Positions 9,677-18,558 of a stretch of DNA of 64,000 nucleotides are shown one piece after another. The DNA is from Iningainema tapete BLCC-T55 (GTDB lineage Bacteria; Cyanobacteriota; Cyanobacteriia; Cyanobacteriales; Nostocaceae). The stretch's first letter is position 1, and every line of letters starts with the position of its first letter. The stretch spans positions 248,001-312,000 of the forward strand of contig NZ_JACXAE010000086.1 in assembly GCF_014698965.1 (NCBI RefSeq), in the 5' to 3' direction. The notes beneath the pieces were generated by a model. That model was not told the DNA's origin. It saw only the letters and a list, made by a program, of their open reading frames with translations, and searched no databases. A program made the translations under genes and the position numbers.

Positions 9677-10423
9677 TTATTCACATCCACTGCGCAATTG
9701 CCACATAATGGGGTATGAAAATCCATCCCACACGGGGGTATTGATGTCGGCTTCTCTTAATCCTTCCGCTGTCCAGGAATTACAATTTCTCAAGATCGAG
9801 TAGCTGCCAATTGCGGTATAAAAACCAGCGTTTTCTGTGTGTCCATTAGCTATGCGAATTTGTCTACCCTTTGCATCGACTTGAAAAGAAGTTTGGATAT
9901 AATTTATTAATTTTAAATAATTTTTATTACTAATATTAACACATTTTACTTCTAAATCATCTGGGATTAATTGATATCCTTTAATATAGATTACAGAGGG
10001 AGTAGGCAGAAATAAAGCTTTAAGGGTAGTAGAAAGTTGGAGATCGGCGAGAGTAGGCGTGGACAGATAAAAGTCGCGATCGCCCCAACCAAAACTCAAA
10101 TAATTGTAATCTTTAACATTATCAACACCAATTTTTTTTATAGTTAAATACCCATGCCAATCAAAAACTTGATTTTTGGTTGGCACGATAATGTTGGTAT
10201 GAATGCCTGTATTGGCAACACAAATCTTTAAATTACAGTCACGTTTTGATTCCTGACTCCATTTTCTAGGTAGCAGCGCACCGATAGCTGCTAAAACCAA
10301 ACATGCTAAAATGGCAGCGAAAAAATAACGATAAAAAAAATACAATGTTCTAGAAAACACCTTATTATAAGTAAATATTTTAACAAAAAGCACGGTTTGA
10401 TAGTAAATTAAGGTACTACCCAT
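9677..10423 (-). CDS. DUF2459 family membrane-anchored protein
   Basis: Up to 248 residues. One N-terminal membrane segment (FFAAILACLVLAAIGALL) is followed by a soluble domain with the conserved pattern VANTGIHTNIIVP, YLSFGWGDRDFYLSTPT, and a C-terminal NCNSWTAEGLREAD. I recognise this as DUF2459, of unknown function; the conserved His and Cys suggest a papain/NlpC-like catalytic site, which is inference. The ATG at 10423 shares its bases with the ATG of the divergent kinase gene. Initiation at a downstream GTG (10360) is therefore plausible and would still keep the membrane segment. Confidence 0.75.
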   Translation of the reverse strand: MGSTLIYYQTVLFVKIFTYNKVFSRTLYFFYRYFFAAILACLVLAAIGALLPRKWSQESKRDCNLKICVANTGIHTNIIVPTKNQVFDWHGYLTIKKIGVDNVKDYNYLSFGWGDRDFYLSTPTLADLQLSTTLKALFLPTPSVIYIKGYQLIPDDLEVKCVNISNKNYLKLINYIQTSFQVDAKGRQIRIANGHTENAGFYTAIGSYSILRNCNSWTAEGLREADINTPVWDGFSYPIMWQLRSGCE

Positions 10424-11297
10424 GAGCCGCCGCGCACTGCTGTTAGTGAATCACCATGCACGCCTTGGACAAAAGAGTTTATCAGAAGCAATCGAATGTC
10501 TGGAGAAACAAGGCTTTGATTTAATTGAAAGATCTACAGAACACCCCCAACACTTACCTGAACTGATTGAACATTACCAGCACCAAGTTGATTTAGTCAT
10601 CGTTGGTGGTGGCGATGGCACTCTCAATGCTGCGGTAGATGCTTTAGTGAAAACCCACTTGCCTTTGGGGATATTGCCTTTAGGAACAGCCAATGACTTA
10701 GCGAGAACTTTAGGAATTCCTAACTCTCTTGCCAAAGCTTGCGAGATTATCGCTAAAGGTGAAGTCAGACGTATTGACTTAGGATGGGTAAACGAAAAGC
10801 ACTTTTTCAATGTTGCTAGTTTAGGGCTAAGTGTGAAAATTACCCAGCGACTCACCAAACAAGCCAAGCGGCGTTGGGGAATATTTGCTTACATCATCAC
10901 TGCATTGCAAGTAATTTGGGAATCTCGACCTTTTAGTGCCCAGATTCATCTTCATGGTAAATCAGTTAACGTGAAAACAGTGCAAATTGCTGTGGGTAAT
11001 GGTCGATACTACGGTGGCGGTATGACTGTAGTTCATGATGCCAGTATCGAAGACCAAAGGCTGGATTTGTATAGCTTGGAGATTAAACACTGGTGGCAAA
11101 TTATTCCTATACTTCCGGCGATGCGACGAGGACGACATATTAACTCCAAGAATGTTCGCGCTTTTCATGGGGAAGAAATAGAAGTGTCTACGCGCAAACC
11201 ACGCCCAATCAATACTGATGGAGAAATTACTACTTACACTCCTGCTAAATTTCGTGTAATTCCTCAAGCTTTAGCAGTTTTTGTGCCACCACAATAA
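10422..11297 (+). CDS. Diacylglycerol/lipid kinase-like protein (YegS/DgkB family)
   Basis: 291 residues. The catalytic domain shows the family glycine-rich loop VIVGGGDGTLNAAVDAL (~residues 60-76) and LPLGTANDLARTLGIP (~85-100). The C-terminal beta-sandwich ends with the INTDGEITTYTPAKF element typical of YegS/DgkB lipid kinases. It phosphorylates a lipid head-group hydroxyl (diacylglycerol or similar) with ATP; the exact lipid is unknown. An AAGG ribosome site lies ~9 bases before the ATG. The N-terminus RRALLLVNHHARLG matches the usual start, so this start is the reliable one of the overlapping divergent pair. Confidence 0.85.
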   Translation: MSRRALLLVNHHARLGQKSLSEAIECLEKQGFDLIERSTEHPQHLPELIEHYQHQVDLVIVGGGDGTLNAAVDALVKTHLPLGILPLGTANDLARTLGIPNSLAKACEIIAKGEVRRIDLGWVNEKHFFNVASLGLSVKITQRLTKQAKRRWGIFAYIITALQVIWESRPFSAQIHLHGKSVNVKTVQIAVGNGRYYGGGMTVVHDASIEDQRLDLYSLEIKHWWQIIPILPAMRRGRHINSKNVRAFHGEEIEVSTRKPRPINTDGEITTYTPAKFRVIPQALAVFVPPQ

Positions 11298-11384
11298 AAA
11301 ATACCCCCAGCCATAGACTGAGGGCGGCAATTAGGGTGCATCTACCATCCCTTTATCCACGATGCGCGGTACTAAATCCGGAAG
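11296..11384 (-). terminator. Repeated 3' element with intrinsic terminator, copy A
   Basis: Read on the minus strand, downstream of the response-regulator gene: a TTCCGGAT box, a ~17-base variable stretch, a conserved ~40-base block containing GGTAGATGCACCCTAATTGC, a CCCTCAG...CTGGGGG hairpin and a T-run. A second copy (12358-12445) lies behind aroB. The hairpin plus T-run is a standard rho-independent terminator on this strand only. Confidence 0.75.
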
Positions 11385-11417
11385 AAATCATAGTTATTTT
11401 CTCTTTTCGAGATGGTT

Positions 11418-11798
11418 TTATTGCCCTTGTGTTTGCCGTGCCAGTAGCAACTGAATTTTCTGCAAAAGTTGAGTTAAGTCAATTGGCTTGGTTTCATACT
11501 CATCGCATCCCGATTCAAGAGCCTTTTCGCGATCTCCTGCCATTGCATAAGCAGTCAAAGCAATCACCGGAATCGATTCGGTATCTGATGACTGTTTGAT
11601 CAATTTTGTTGCCTCCCATCCATTCAGCACAGGTAAACCCATATCCATCAGGATTAAATCGGGCGCTTCTGAGTGAGCCATTGCCACTCCCTGCTCACCA
11701 TTAATAGCCAGGATTACCTCAAAGTTTTTTCCCTGTAAGTTATGGGACAGTATATCCCGATTTATTTCGTTATCTTCAACTAAAAGTATTTTAGGCAT
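11418..11798 (-). CDS. Single-domain response regulator (CheY-like)
   Basis: 126 residues, a receiver domain with nothing attached. Acidic pocket E8/D9, phosphoacceptor D52 (LILMDMGLP), T82 (ALTAYAM) and K104 (ETKPID) are all present, so it should be phosphorylatable. The sequence (ILLVEDNEINRDILSHNL) is of the type found in multi-step phosphorelays with hybrid kinases. No kinase gene is adjacent; the hybrid kinases at 56-61 kb are possible but unproven partners. Its 3' end carries the repeated terminator element shared with aroB. Confidence 0.88.
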   Translation of the reverse strand: MPKILLVEDNEINRDILSHNLQGKNFEVILAINGEQGVAMAHSEAPDLILMDMGLPVLNGWEATKLIKQSSDTESIPVIALTAYAMAGDREKALESGCDEYETKPIDLTQLLQKIQLLLARQTQGQ

Positions 11799-12357
11799 GT
11801 ATTTTTAAACCTTTTACCAGAAAAAGGCAAAAGTCAAAAGGCACTCATCAAAAATTTTTCGCTGTTAGTTAAAATTTTAACTAACTATAAATTCACTTAT
11901 TTTCGGATCTAATTACTCTCCCTATTTAGGTACTATACACAATTTTATCAAACAAATATGTTTACCTCCCAAAACTTTATACTTTATGTATTAGTGTTTA
12001 AATTATCATAGCTAATTTATTTTTGTCGTAAAGGAAGTAATAAACCCTGATTATCAAAAAGTTAAAAAATCAGATATGGCTACTATATTGATTCTTGAAA
12101 TACATGTAGGCAATGCCACCAAAAACTGGATTTAGTCAACATTGCCCACCCTACTTAAATTTGTTCAAAAATCAAACCGGATACCGATAAGAAAACTTTT
12201 AGTATTTAAATAATTATCAAAAAAAGTGATAGCTTTGAAGCAAAATTATACATTGAAAAATCTTATTTTATTAAAAACAAAATTATTCATAAACTTCTAC
12301 TATCTAAATGTATTTTTACATCTCACAATCATTGGCATCCAAAAGATATAGCTAATC
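11799..12357. other. Gene-free A+T-rich stretch
   Basis: About 560 bases between the response regulator start and the aroB 3' element. I see no coding frame; the promoter of the response regulator should lie at its left end. A degenerate GGCAATGCC/CATTGCCCACC inverted repeat lies near 12110-12152, typical of dispersed cyanobacterial palindromes. Confidence 0.5.
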
Positions 12358-12445
12358 AAAAAAAACCCCCAGCTATTGACTGAGGGCAGCAATTAGGGTG
12401 CATCTACCATACCTTTATCCTGCATAAAACTTGATAGATCCGGAA
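12358..12445 (-). terminator. Repeated 3' element with intrinsic terminator, copy B
   Basis: Near-copy of 11296-11384: same TTCCGGAT box, 17-base spacer, conserved block, CCCTCAG/CTGGGGG hairpin and an eight-T run on the minus strand. It sits 28 bases after the aroB stop codon and should terminate aroB transcription. Confidence 0.78.
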
Positions 12446-12473
12446 TAATTTAAAACCATCGCAATTAACCTAA

Positions 12474-13583
12474 TTACGAATCGCTTTGCATCCCCTGTAA
12501 CACCTGCCGAATGGTATCCGTTGGCACAGAATCAGTAATTGTCACTACACCAATCTGGGTGGGCAAAATAAAACGTACTTTGCCTGCTTCAACTTTCTTA
12601 TCTAGTTGCAAAGCTTCAATAATTGCTTCGATATCTACCCCAGCAGGTAACTTAGTCGGTAAACCTGCTTTTTCAATCAAGGCGTACTGACGTTGAGTAT
12701 CTTCCTTTTGCCACATTCCCAATTCCACAGCAATCTGCCCTGCGGCTACCATCCCAATCGCGACAGCTTCCCCATGATTCACCACACGATATCCAGTCAA
12801 ACTTTCCACTGCATGAGCGATGGTATGTCCATAATTAAGTATCGCCCGCAATCCAGCTTCTTTCTCATCTTTGCTGACTACATCAGCTTTTGCTTGACAA
12901 GAGCGAGTTAGTATGCTATCAATAAATTCTGGTTTAACGTAGCGAATTTGATTCAGGTGTTTGCTTTCTTCAATCTCGGCAAACAACTTGGCATCCCAAA
13001 TCACACCATACTTAATCACTTCTGCCATTCCCGCCCGAAACTCACGCATCGGCAAAGTTTTCAACACATCTGGATCGATTAACACTAGTCGCGGCTGATG
13101 GAATGCGCCAATTAAATTTTTGCCTTGGGGATGGTTTACACCTGTTTTCCCGCCAATCGCCGCATCTACCATAGCTAAAAGTGTGGTAGGCACTTGCACA
13201 AAATTAATACCCCGCAACCAAGTTGCAGCAGCAAAGCCAGTCATATCGCCAATCACACCTCCGCCCAAAGCCACCATAGTAGAGGAGCGCTCTATACGGT
13301 TTTCTAAGGCGGTATCATAAATTTTTTGCACAGAGTTGGGAGTTTTGTAGCGTTCCCCTGGTGGTAAAGTTAACTCGCTCACTTCAAACCCAGCAGCTTT
13401 GAGAGATGCGCTTGCCCTTTCCCCATAATGCTTATAAATCATAGGGTTAGAAACCAGCAACACTTTTTTGCCTAACTTCAAACCACTCATGTACTCACCT
13501 AGTTTATCGATGCCGCTAGGTGCGATCGCAATCTCGTAAGACTGCTGCGGTAAATTTACATTAATAACAGAAGCCATTCCCAA
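12474..13583 (-). CDS. aroB: 3-dehydroquinate synthase
   Basis: 369 residues, full length for the family. It converts DAHP to 3-dehydroquinate, step two of the shikimate pathway, using NAD+ and a divalent metal. The signature [19 protein letters not shown], the stretch [20 protein letters not shown], and the metal-ligand region ([21 protein letters not shown]) are intact. It appears monocistronic. The start gives [11 protein letters not shown]; a start at the second Met is equally possible. Confidence 0.95.
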   Translation of the reverse strand: MGMASVINVNLPQQSYEIAIAPSGIDKLGEYMSGLKLGKKVLLVSNPMIYKHYGERASASLKAAGFEVSELTLPPGERYKTPNSVQKIYDTALENRIERSSTMVALGGGVIGDMTGFAAATWLRGINFVQVPTTLLAMVDAAIGGKTGVNHPQGKNLIGAFHQPRLVLIDPDVLKTLPMREFRAGMAEVIKYGVIWDAKLFAEIEESKHLNQIRYVKPEFIDSILTRSCQAKADVVSKDEKEAGLRAILNYGHTIAHAVESLTGYRVVNHGEAVAIGMVAAGQIAVELGMWQKEDTQRQYALIEKAGLPTKLPAGVDIEAIIEALQLDKKVEAGKVRFILPTQIGVVTITDSVPTDTIRQVLQGMQSDS

Positions 13584-13778
13584 ACCCTTTCAAGCGCCCG
13601 TGTGCCGTATTCTATCGCAATCAAGCTGTCTGGAAACCCCATAACGAAAAAAGTTGAAGAAATAGGGAAAAAAAGAACAGATGTTTTTATCTTTCAACTT
13701 TTCTTACCAAATCCCCGATCCCCAAGCCCCCAAGTAAATGATTCAATAGACTTAATGAACTATTGTGGAGAAACATAA

Positions 13779-13874
13779 ATGTCTGCCGTAATCGCTTACA
13801 TTGTCTTCTTAGGTCTATTTTTTGGCATCGCTGTCGGATTGCTGTTTGGTTTGCGTGCCGCGAAGATACTCTAA
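13779..13874 (+). CDS. petL: Cytochrome b6-f complex subunit PetL
   Basis: A 31-residue single-span membrane peptide: [20 protein letters not shown] then [11 protein letters not shown]. Length, the AYI(V/G)FL pattern and the LLFGLR(S/A)AKIL end match cyanobacterial PetL, a small peripheral subunit that stabilises the cytochrome b6-f dimer in the thylakoid membrane. A GGAG ribosome site (13767-13770) has good spacing to the ATG. It is isolated from other pet genes, divergent from aroB, and followed by a perfect palindrome that may terminate it. Confidence 0.85.
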   Translation: MSAVIAYIVFLGLFFGIAVGLLFGLRAAKIL

Positions 13875-13900
13875 TTAATCCTCACGCAAAGGCGCAATAA

Positions 13901-13930
13901 TGTAGAGACGCGAAATTTCGCGTCTCTACA
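13901..13930. repeat. GTAGAGACG palindrome
   Basis: Perfect 30-base palindrome with arms TGTAGAGACGCGAAA. It is one of a dispersed family in this window (34152-34180, 46339-46366, 49594-49614 in part, 53091-53119, 56262-56291). Half of another unit (GGAACGTCTCTAC) lies at ~13993-14005 inside the 3' flank of bioB. Confidence 0.8.
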
Positions 13931-14028
13931 TATTAGACATCTCCAAAAATTAGTTATGCGTTGTCTACAACCCTTGTTGAGACTTTCCGCCGGAACGTCT
14001 CTACGTTATTTGTTGGATATATATTTGA

Positions 14029-15012
14029 TCAATTAGTGGCAGTATACGGTGAACGCATGGATAAACCGAGTAGATTGAGCATTTCGCGATCGGCGTCGTA
14101 TCCTGGACAAGGAGTGGTGACGGTTAACATATGCCCGTCGTCGCTAGAAAAGATGGAATTTGCTCCCGCCATAAAGCACAAAGCTTGCTCAACTTGGGAA
14201 AGTTTAGCTCTGCCTGCTGTAAGACGAACATCAGAAGAAGGCATGACAATGCGTGCTGTAGCAATCATTCGCACTACATCCCAAATAGGCACTTCTGGTT
14301 GATTTTCTAGAGGTGTACCAGTTACTTGTGAGAGAATATTAATCGGGACTGACTCTGGATGAGGGTTTAGTGTTGCCAGAGTGTGCAACATGGATAAGCG
14401 ATCGCCTACGCTTTCTCCTAAGCCAAGTATACCGCCGGAACATACGGTTACATTTGTTTGACGGATATTGTTGATGGTGTTGAGGCGATCTTCGTAAGTT
14501 CTGGTGGTAATGATGGTATTGTAGTAGTCTCGTGAAGTGTCTAAGTTATGATTGTAGGCGTAAAGTCCTGCATCTTCTAGGCGCTGAGCTTGAGATGGGC
14601 TTAACATCCCTAAGGTACAGCATACTTCTAATCCTAACGCAGTTACTTCTTTGACCATTTCTAGCACTTGCTCAAATTGCGAGTTGTCGCGCACTTCTCG
14701 CCAAGCAGCTCCCATGCAAACTCGACTTATACCGTTTTGTTTTGCTTGTTGTGCAATATTAAGTACAGTTTCTTTTTCTAAGAGTGCTTGTGCTTTGACT
14801 TCTGTTTTGTAGCGGGAAGATTGAGCGCAGTAGCTGCAATCTTCTGGGCAACCACCTGTTTTAATAGATATTAGTTTACAAACTTGTATTTTGGTTGGGT
14901 CATGATATTGACGATGTACACTAGCTGCTTGATAAATTAGCTCTAACAATGGTGTATTGTAGATTGCACCAATTTCTGAAACTTGCCAATTGTGGCGTAT
15001 TCCTACTGACAT
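14029..15012 (-). CDS. bioB: Biotin synthase
   Basis: 327 residues, a radical-SAM enzyme that inserts sulfur into dethiobiotin. The cluster motif CPEDCSYC gives C55, C59 and C62 for the [4Fe-4S] cluster. The downstream family features [18 protein letters not shown] and the C-terminal [19 protein letters not shown] are intact. Length is normal. It stands alone and diverges from the acetyltransferase gene. Confidence 0.95.
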   Translation of the reverse strand: MSVGIRHNWQVSEIGAIYNTPLLELIYQAASVHRQYHDPTKIQVCKLISIKTGGCPEDCSYCAQSSRYKTEVKAQALLEKETVLNIAQQAKQNGISRVCMGAAWREVRDNSQFEQVLEMVKEVTALGLEVCCTLGMLSPSQAQRLEDAGLYAYNHNLDTSRDYYNTIITTRTYEDRLNTINNIRQTNVTVCSGGILGLGESVGDRLSMLHTLATLNPHPESVPINILSQVTGTPLENQPEVPIWDVVRMIATARIVMPSSDVRLTAGRAKLSQVEQALCFMAGANSIFSSDDGHMLTVTTPCPGYDADREMLNLLGLSMRSPYTATN

Positions 15013-15033
15013 CCCTGTCCTTCCTTATTGTCT

Positions 15034-15597
15034 ATGAAGTGTGATTTGCCGCTGATTGAAAGCGATCGCCTTTTTCTTCGCTTGGCTACTCAAGAGGATA
15101 TACCATTAATTCTCAAATACTACACAGAAAATCAAACCTATCTTACTCCGTTCTACCCTCTTTGGGCAGAAAATTTTTTTACACAAGAGTATTGGCAAAA
15201 TCAGGTAGAGATAGATTTGTATGAATTTACCAATGATTTATCCTTAAAGCTATTTATTTTTACCAAAACAAATCCATCACAAATTATTGGCTCCATCAAT
15301 TTTAGAAATTTTGTCAGAAGTGCTGCTCAATTCTGTAATTTAGGCTACAGTTTAGCCGAAGCTGAACAAGGAAAAGGTTATATGACAGAAGCCCTCACTG
15401 TGGCAATCAAGTATGTATTTGATGAACTGAATATGCACCGCATTATGGCAAACTATATGCCGCACAACCAACGCAGTGGAAATTTGCTCAAAAGATTAGG
15501 ATTTGTTGTAGAAGGGTATGCTAGAGATTATTTATTAATTAACGGCACATGGCAAGACCATATTCTATCTAGTAAGACGAATCATCACTGGTCGTAA
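15034..15597 (+). CDS. GNAT-family N-acetyltransferase (RimJ/RimL type)
   Basis: 187 residues from the ATG. The fold opens with the RimJ/RimL-style LIESDRLFLRLATQEDIPLI. The acetyl-CoA loop is degenerate but recognisable (LAEAEQGKGYMTEAL; R/Q-x-x-G-x-G/A pattern), followed by HRIMANYMPHNQRSGNLLKRLGF. It probably acetylates a protein N-terminus or small amine; the substrate is unknown. A TTG two codons upstream (15028) could serve as start, but no ribosome site distinguishes the two. Confidence 0.8.
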   Translation: MKCDLPLIESDRLFLRLATQEDIPLILKYYTENQTYLTPFYPLWAENFFTQEYWQNQVEIDLYEFTNDLSLKLFIFTKTNPSQIIGSINFRNFVRSAAQFCNLGYSLAEAEQGKGYMTEALTVAIKYVFDELNMHRIMANYMPHNQRSGNLLKRLGFVVEGYARDYLLINGTWQDHILSSKTNHHWS

Positions 15598-15656
15598 ACG
15601 GGGCGAGTGTAGCAATTGTAATATAAAATTTGAGCAACCATAAAAAGCAAAAAAGC

Positions 15657-16583
15657 ATGAGATCACTTTCGTTTTTTGAAAAAAAAGAGAATTTGCCTAA
15701 AAATGAGCTTATTGAGGCTAAGGTAATCAAAGATTTTGTAGTAGAGAAATATGAGATAACGCTTCCATTTGAATGTACGTTGATAGGAGAAGACCGGGGA
15801 TATAATGATCATTACTTAATTAAGGGAGATAATTTTCATTACGTCTTTAGGGTATATCTGAATGGTAAATACTACGCTCCAGAATTTGAAAATTTCCAAT
15901 TTGAATTAGATTTATTGGAGTTTGTATTTTCTCAAGGTGTTCCTGTGTCGTACCCCATTCCTCAAAAACAAGAAGGAACTATGGCGGTAATACAAACAAG
16001 CGAAGGATTAAGAGCCTGCGCCTTGTTTTCTTATGCTGAAGGAAATGCAATTGAAGAGGACACAGATCCTACGCCATATCAGTGTTTTGAACTAGGCAAA
16101 GCTGTAGCATCTTTTCATTTGGCAGCAGATTTATTCCACAGCCAACATCATAGACATCATCTTAATGAAGATTATTTGGTAAAAATGCCGCTGAAGTTTA
16201 TTGAAGCCAATTGGTCTGTTGAACAAAAAGCTGAATTGCCCGAATTAGCTATAGTAGACGAGTTGTTAAAGTGTTTTTCTGAACTTAAGAAAGAGGCAAA
16301 TAACTACGGAATCATACACGGTGATATTAATACAGGCAATTTTCACTTCACGGAAGATAATCAAATCACACTTTTTGATTTTGATTATTGTGCCTATGGT
16401 TGGAGAGCTTATGATTTAACTCTTGCGAAGGAAATGGAGGAGCAGGCAAGTAAATCATTTTTAGACGGTTATCAATCTGTACGTAGTTTGTCTAGTGACG
16501 AGCTAGAAAGTATAAGTCTCTTGAGCCAGCTCGCGGCTATATGGGATTGGGGGGATGAGTTAGCAATTGACCTGGTAAGATAA
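15657..16583 (+). CDS. Aminoglycoside phosphotransferase/homoserine kinase II-like kinase
   Basis: 308 residues from the ATG (a TTG at 15630 would add nine). The small-molecule kinase core is clear: Brenner-type catalytic loop GIIHGDINTGNFHF and metal motif LFDFDYCAYGWRAYDL. The substrate may be an amino alcohol, choline-like or antibiotic molecule. The C-terminus (LAAIWDWGDELAIDLVR) ends earlier than the relatives I recall and lacks their usual long helix, so the tail may be truncated. It stands just before a ParD/ParE pair but shows no coupling to it. Confidence 0.7.
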   Translation: MRSLSFFEKKENLPKNELIEAKVIKDFVVEKYEITLPFECTLIGEDRGYNDHYLIKGDNFHYVFRVYLNGKYYAPEFENFQFELDLLEFVFSQGVPVSYPIPQKQEGTMAVIQTSEGLRACALFSYAEGNAIEEDTDPTPYQCFELGKAVASFHLAADLFHSQHHRHHLNEDYLVKMPLKFIEANWSVEQKAELPELAIVDELLKCFSELKKEANNYGIIHGDINTGNFHFTEDNQITLFDFDYCAYGWRAYDLTLAKEMEEQASKSFLDGYQSVRSLSSDELESISLLSQLAAIWDWGDELAIDLVR

Positions 16584-16657
16584 GGGGTAGGAGAATTATT
16601 GTCATAAAAAACCGGGGTTAGCCGGATTACAAAGAGTAGCATGAGAAAATAATAAGT

Positions 16658-16924
16658 ATGAGTATTACATTAAAACCAGAGCAAGAAAACTTCATACAAG
16701 CGAAGCTCCAAACAGGTAAATATCAAACGGCTGATGAGGTAATTCTTGAAGCCTTTCAATTGCTGGAGGAACGCGATCGGCAGTATGAACAGTGGGTTCA
16801 AGAAACTCGTATAAAAGTTGAGGAGGCGATCGCCGCCTCAGATAGAGGTGAGCGATTAAACGGGGAAGAAGTGATTAGCCAGATTTTAGAAAGGTTTCGT
16901 CAAGCGCGTGAGGCTCAAGGTTGA
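16658..16924 (+). CDS. ParD-like ribbon-helix-helix antitoxin
   Basis: 88 residues. The N-terminal ribbon-helix-helix (MSITLKPEQENFIQAKLQTG, then YQTADEVILEAFQLLEER) is the CopG/ParD DNA-binding type. The charged C-terminal tail (ISQILERFRQAREAQG) is expected to wrap the toxin. It is the first gene of a pair whose second gene starts inside its stop codon, and probably autorepresses the pair. Confidence 0.85.
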   Translation: MSITLKPEQENFIQAKLQTGKYQTADEVILEAFQLLEERDRQYEQWVQETRIKVEEAIAASDRGERLNGEEVISQILERFRQAREAQG

Positions 16925-17226
16925 ATAATCTTATTATCAATATTCTGGCAAGTCAAGACCTGAATGAAATTGCCGACTATTTCCTGGGAAAAAATATTGA
17001 GGCAGGTGAGCGTTTCTTTGCAGCGTTCAATCAAAAATGTCAGCAGTTAGTAAATTTTCCCAATATGGGACGAAGTTATTCAGAAATCAGTGCTTCCTTG
17101 CGAGGCGTTCCTTTACAAGGTTATGTGATCCTGTACAAGGTAATGGATGATGGCATCGAAATTCTCCGTGTTGTGAGTGGACGCCGAGATTTAGGCTCAT
17201 TATTTTCAGAGTCAGGTAGTGAATAG
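16921..17226 (+). CDS. ParE/RelE-superfamily toxin
   Basis: 101 residues starting with a TTG that overlaps the antitoxin stop (TTGA), so it is translationally coupled. Features of ParE: LNEIADYFLGKNIEAGERFFAAF, FPNMGRSYSEI, LRGVPLQGYVILYKV and a terminal VVSGRRDLGSLF. ParE homologues poison DNA gyrase; RelE homologues cleave mRNA. The ILRVVSGRRDL ending favours ParE. The reading frame is intact. Confidence 0.85.
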   Translation: MNNLIINILASQDLNEIADYFLGKNIEAGERFFAAFNQKCQQLVNFPNMGRSYSEISASLRGVPLQGYVILYKVMDDGIEILRVVSGRRDLGSLFSESGSE

Positions 17227-17367
17227 TGGCTCAGGAAATTTTACAAAGAGTTAAAATTTCTCTCGCTCAACTTAGCAAGATTTTGATATTCATGAGCAAG
17301 AATCGAGCCTGAATTGTTAGTCTGTCTCCTCTAATCTAGAAATAACAGCAGTTGGGGAGACACAAAC

Positions 17368-18276
17368 GTGACAGACACAAAAGCAAATAAAGGCTTATCC
17401 CGTCGAGGAATGCTAATTGGTGGTGCAGGAGTGGCGGGGGTGGCGGCGACTTTTTTAGCTGAACGTGCGCAAGCAAACACGCAGAAACCACCGGAACCTA
17501 AAGCCACTACAAATCGCAACGGCAAATTTGCAGGCAAAGTAGTACTTATTACCGGAGCAACATCAGGAATTGGCGAAGGAACGGCTTATGCTTTTGCCAA
17601 AGAAGGAGCAAAAGTCTTCTTCTGTGGACGACGTGAGAACATGGGTAAACAGGTGGAAGGTAAAATCAAAAGCTTTGGCGGCGAAGCAACCTATATGCGA
17701 GCCGATGTCAGAAATGAAGTTGATGTCAAAGCCTTTATTGATAACTGCGTCAAGAAATATGGACGCATCGACATTGCCTTTAACAACGCAGGCATTGTCA
17801 ACCCTGAATTTGTAAAAATACACGAACAAAAAACCGAGGACTTCCTCGACGTTATGAACACCAACGCCCTTGGCATCTTCCTTTCCATGAAATACGAAAT
17901 TCCGTACATGCTCAAGCAAGGCGCAGGTGTTATAATTAACACTGCCTCTGTATCCTCACATCGCGGTTTCAGTGAACTTTCACCGTACAGCGCCAGCAAA
18001 CACGCAGTAGCGTCACTTACCAAAGTGGCAGCGCTAGAGTATGCCCGCAACAATATTCGTGTATCTTCCATCTCACCTGGTGGAGTAGATACACCCATGC
18101 TACGCTATGCCCGTGCCAAACGTGGCGTTTCCTTCGAGGAAGGGTCAAAAGGAATACCAATTGGACGCACAAACACGGTTGAAGAAATGGCACGCGCCGT
18201 GATGTTCCTCGCATCTGATGATGCTACCGCATTTCAAGGTTCACTTGTAGATGTAACTGGCGGAATGCTCGATTAA
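17368..18276 (+). CDS. Short-chain dehydrogenase with twin-arginine-type signal
   Basis: 302 residues, GTG start with a GGGGAGA ribosome site. The N-terminus (LSRRGMLIGGAGVAGVAATFLAERAQA) looks like a Tat signal peptide. The rest is a classical SDR: cofactor loop TGATSGIG, NNAGI, and catalytic S...YSASK. It oxidises or reduces an unknown alcohol/carbonyl substrate with NAD(P)H. Periplasmic location is inferred; a dinucleotide cofactor outside the cytoplasm fits Tat export of a folded holoenzyme. A close paralogue with the same layout is at 52067-53008. Confidence 0.85.
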   Translation: MTDTKANKGLSRRGMLIGGAGVAGVAATFLAERAQANTQKPPEPKATTNRNGKFAGKVVLITGATSGIGEGTAYAFAKEGAKVFFCGRRENMGKQVEGKIKSFGGEATYMRADVRNEVDVKAFIDNCVKKYGRIDIAFNNAGIVNPEFVKIHEQKTEDFLDVMNTNALGIFLSMKYEIPYMLKQGAGVIINTASVSSHRGFSELSPYSASKHAVASLTKVAALEYARNNIRVSSISPGGVDTPMLRYARAKRGVSFEEGSKGIPIGRTNTVEEMARAVMFLASDDATAFQGSLVDVTGGMLD

Positions 18277-18290
18277 TCAAGTTATTAGCA

Positions 18291-18362
18291 ATGAAAATTT
18301 CACGGCGGCAAATATTTACGAGTAGTCTAATAACAATTGGCGCGTCAGCAAAATGCAAATGA
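18291..18362 (+). pseudogene. Remnant of a Tat-exported protein gene
   Basis: Directly after the SDR gene a 23-codon frame reads MKISRRQIFTSSLITIGASA and stops. This is a complete Tat signal (SRRQIF plus hydrophobic stretch ending ASA) with no mature protein. The DNA beyond (to ~18400) has only short, broken frames. I read it as the 5' stump of a deleted gene once in the same operon. Confidence 0.5.
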
Positions 18363-18558
18363 AATGGACATGGGAAGAAGGCATTAGACCATCTTAAACC
18401 ACCCATCAATCTCTTCACCCACTATTCTTTAGCGCTCTTCTTTGCGTCTTCGCGCCTTTGCGTGAGATAAAAATAGCTGTAAACAACACAAGGAAATCTC
18501 CTTAACTTTCTCGCCTCCGTCTTGACAATGGAGGCGGAGCCTGGGAACGAGTGAGTAA

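Noticed and set aside
13961-14302. 113-codon plus-strand frame over bioB
   Set aside because: It lies antisense to a complete biotin synthase with intact catalytic motifs.
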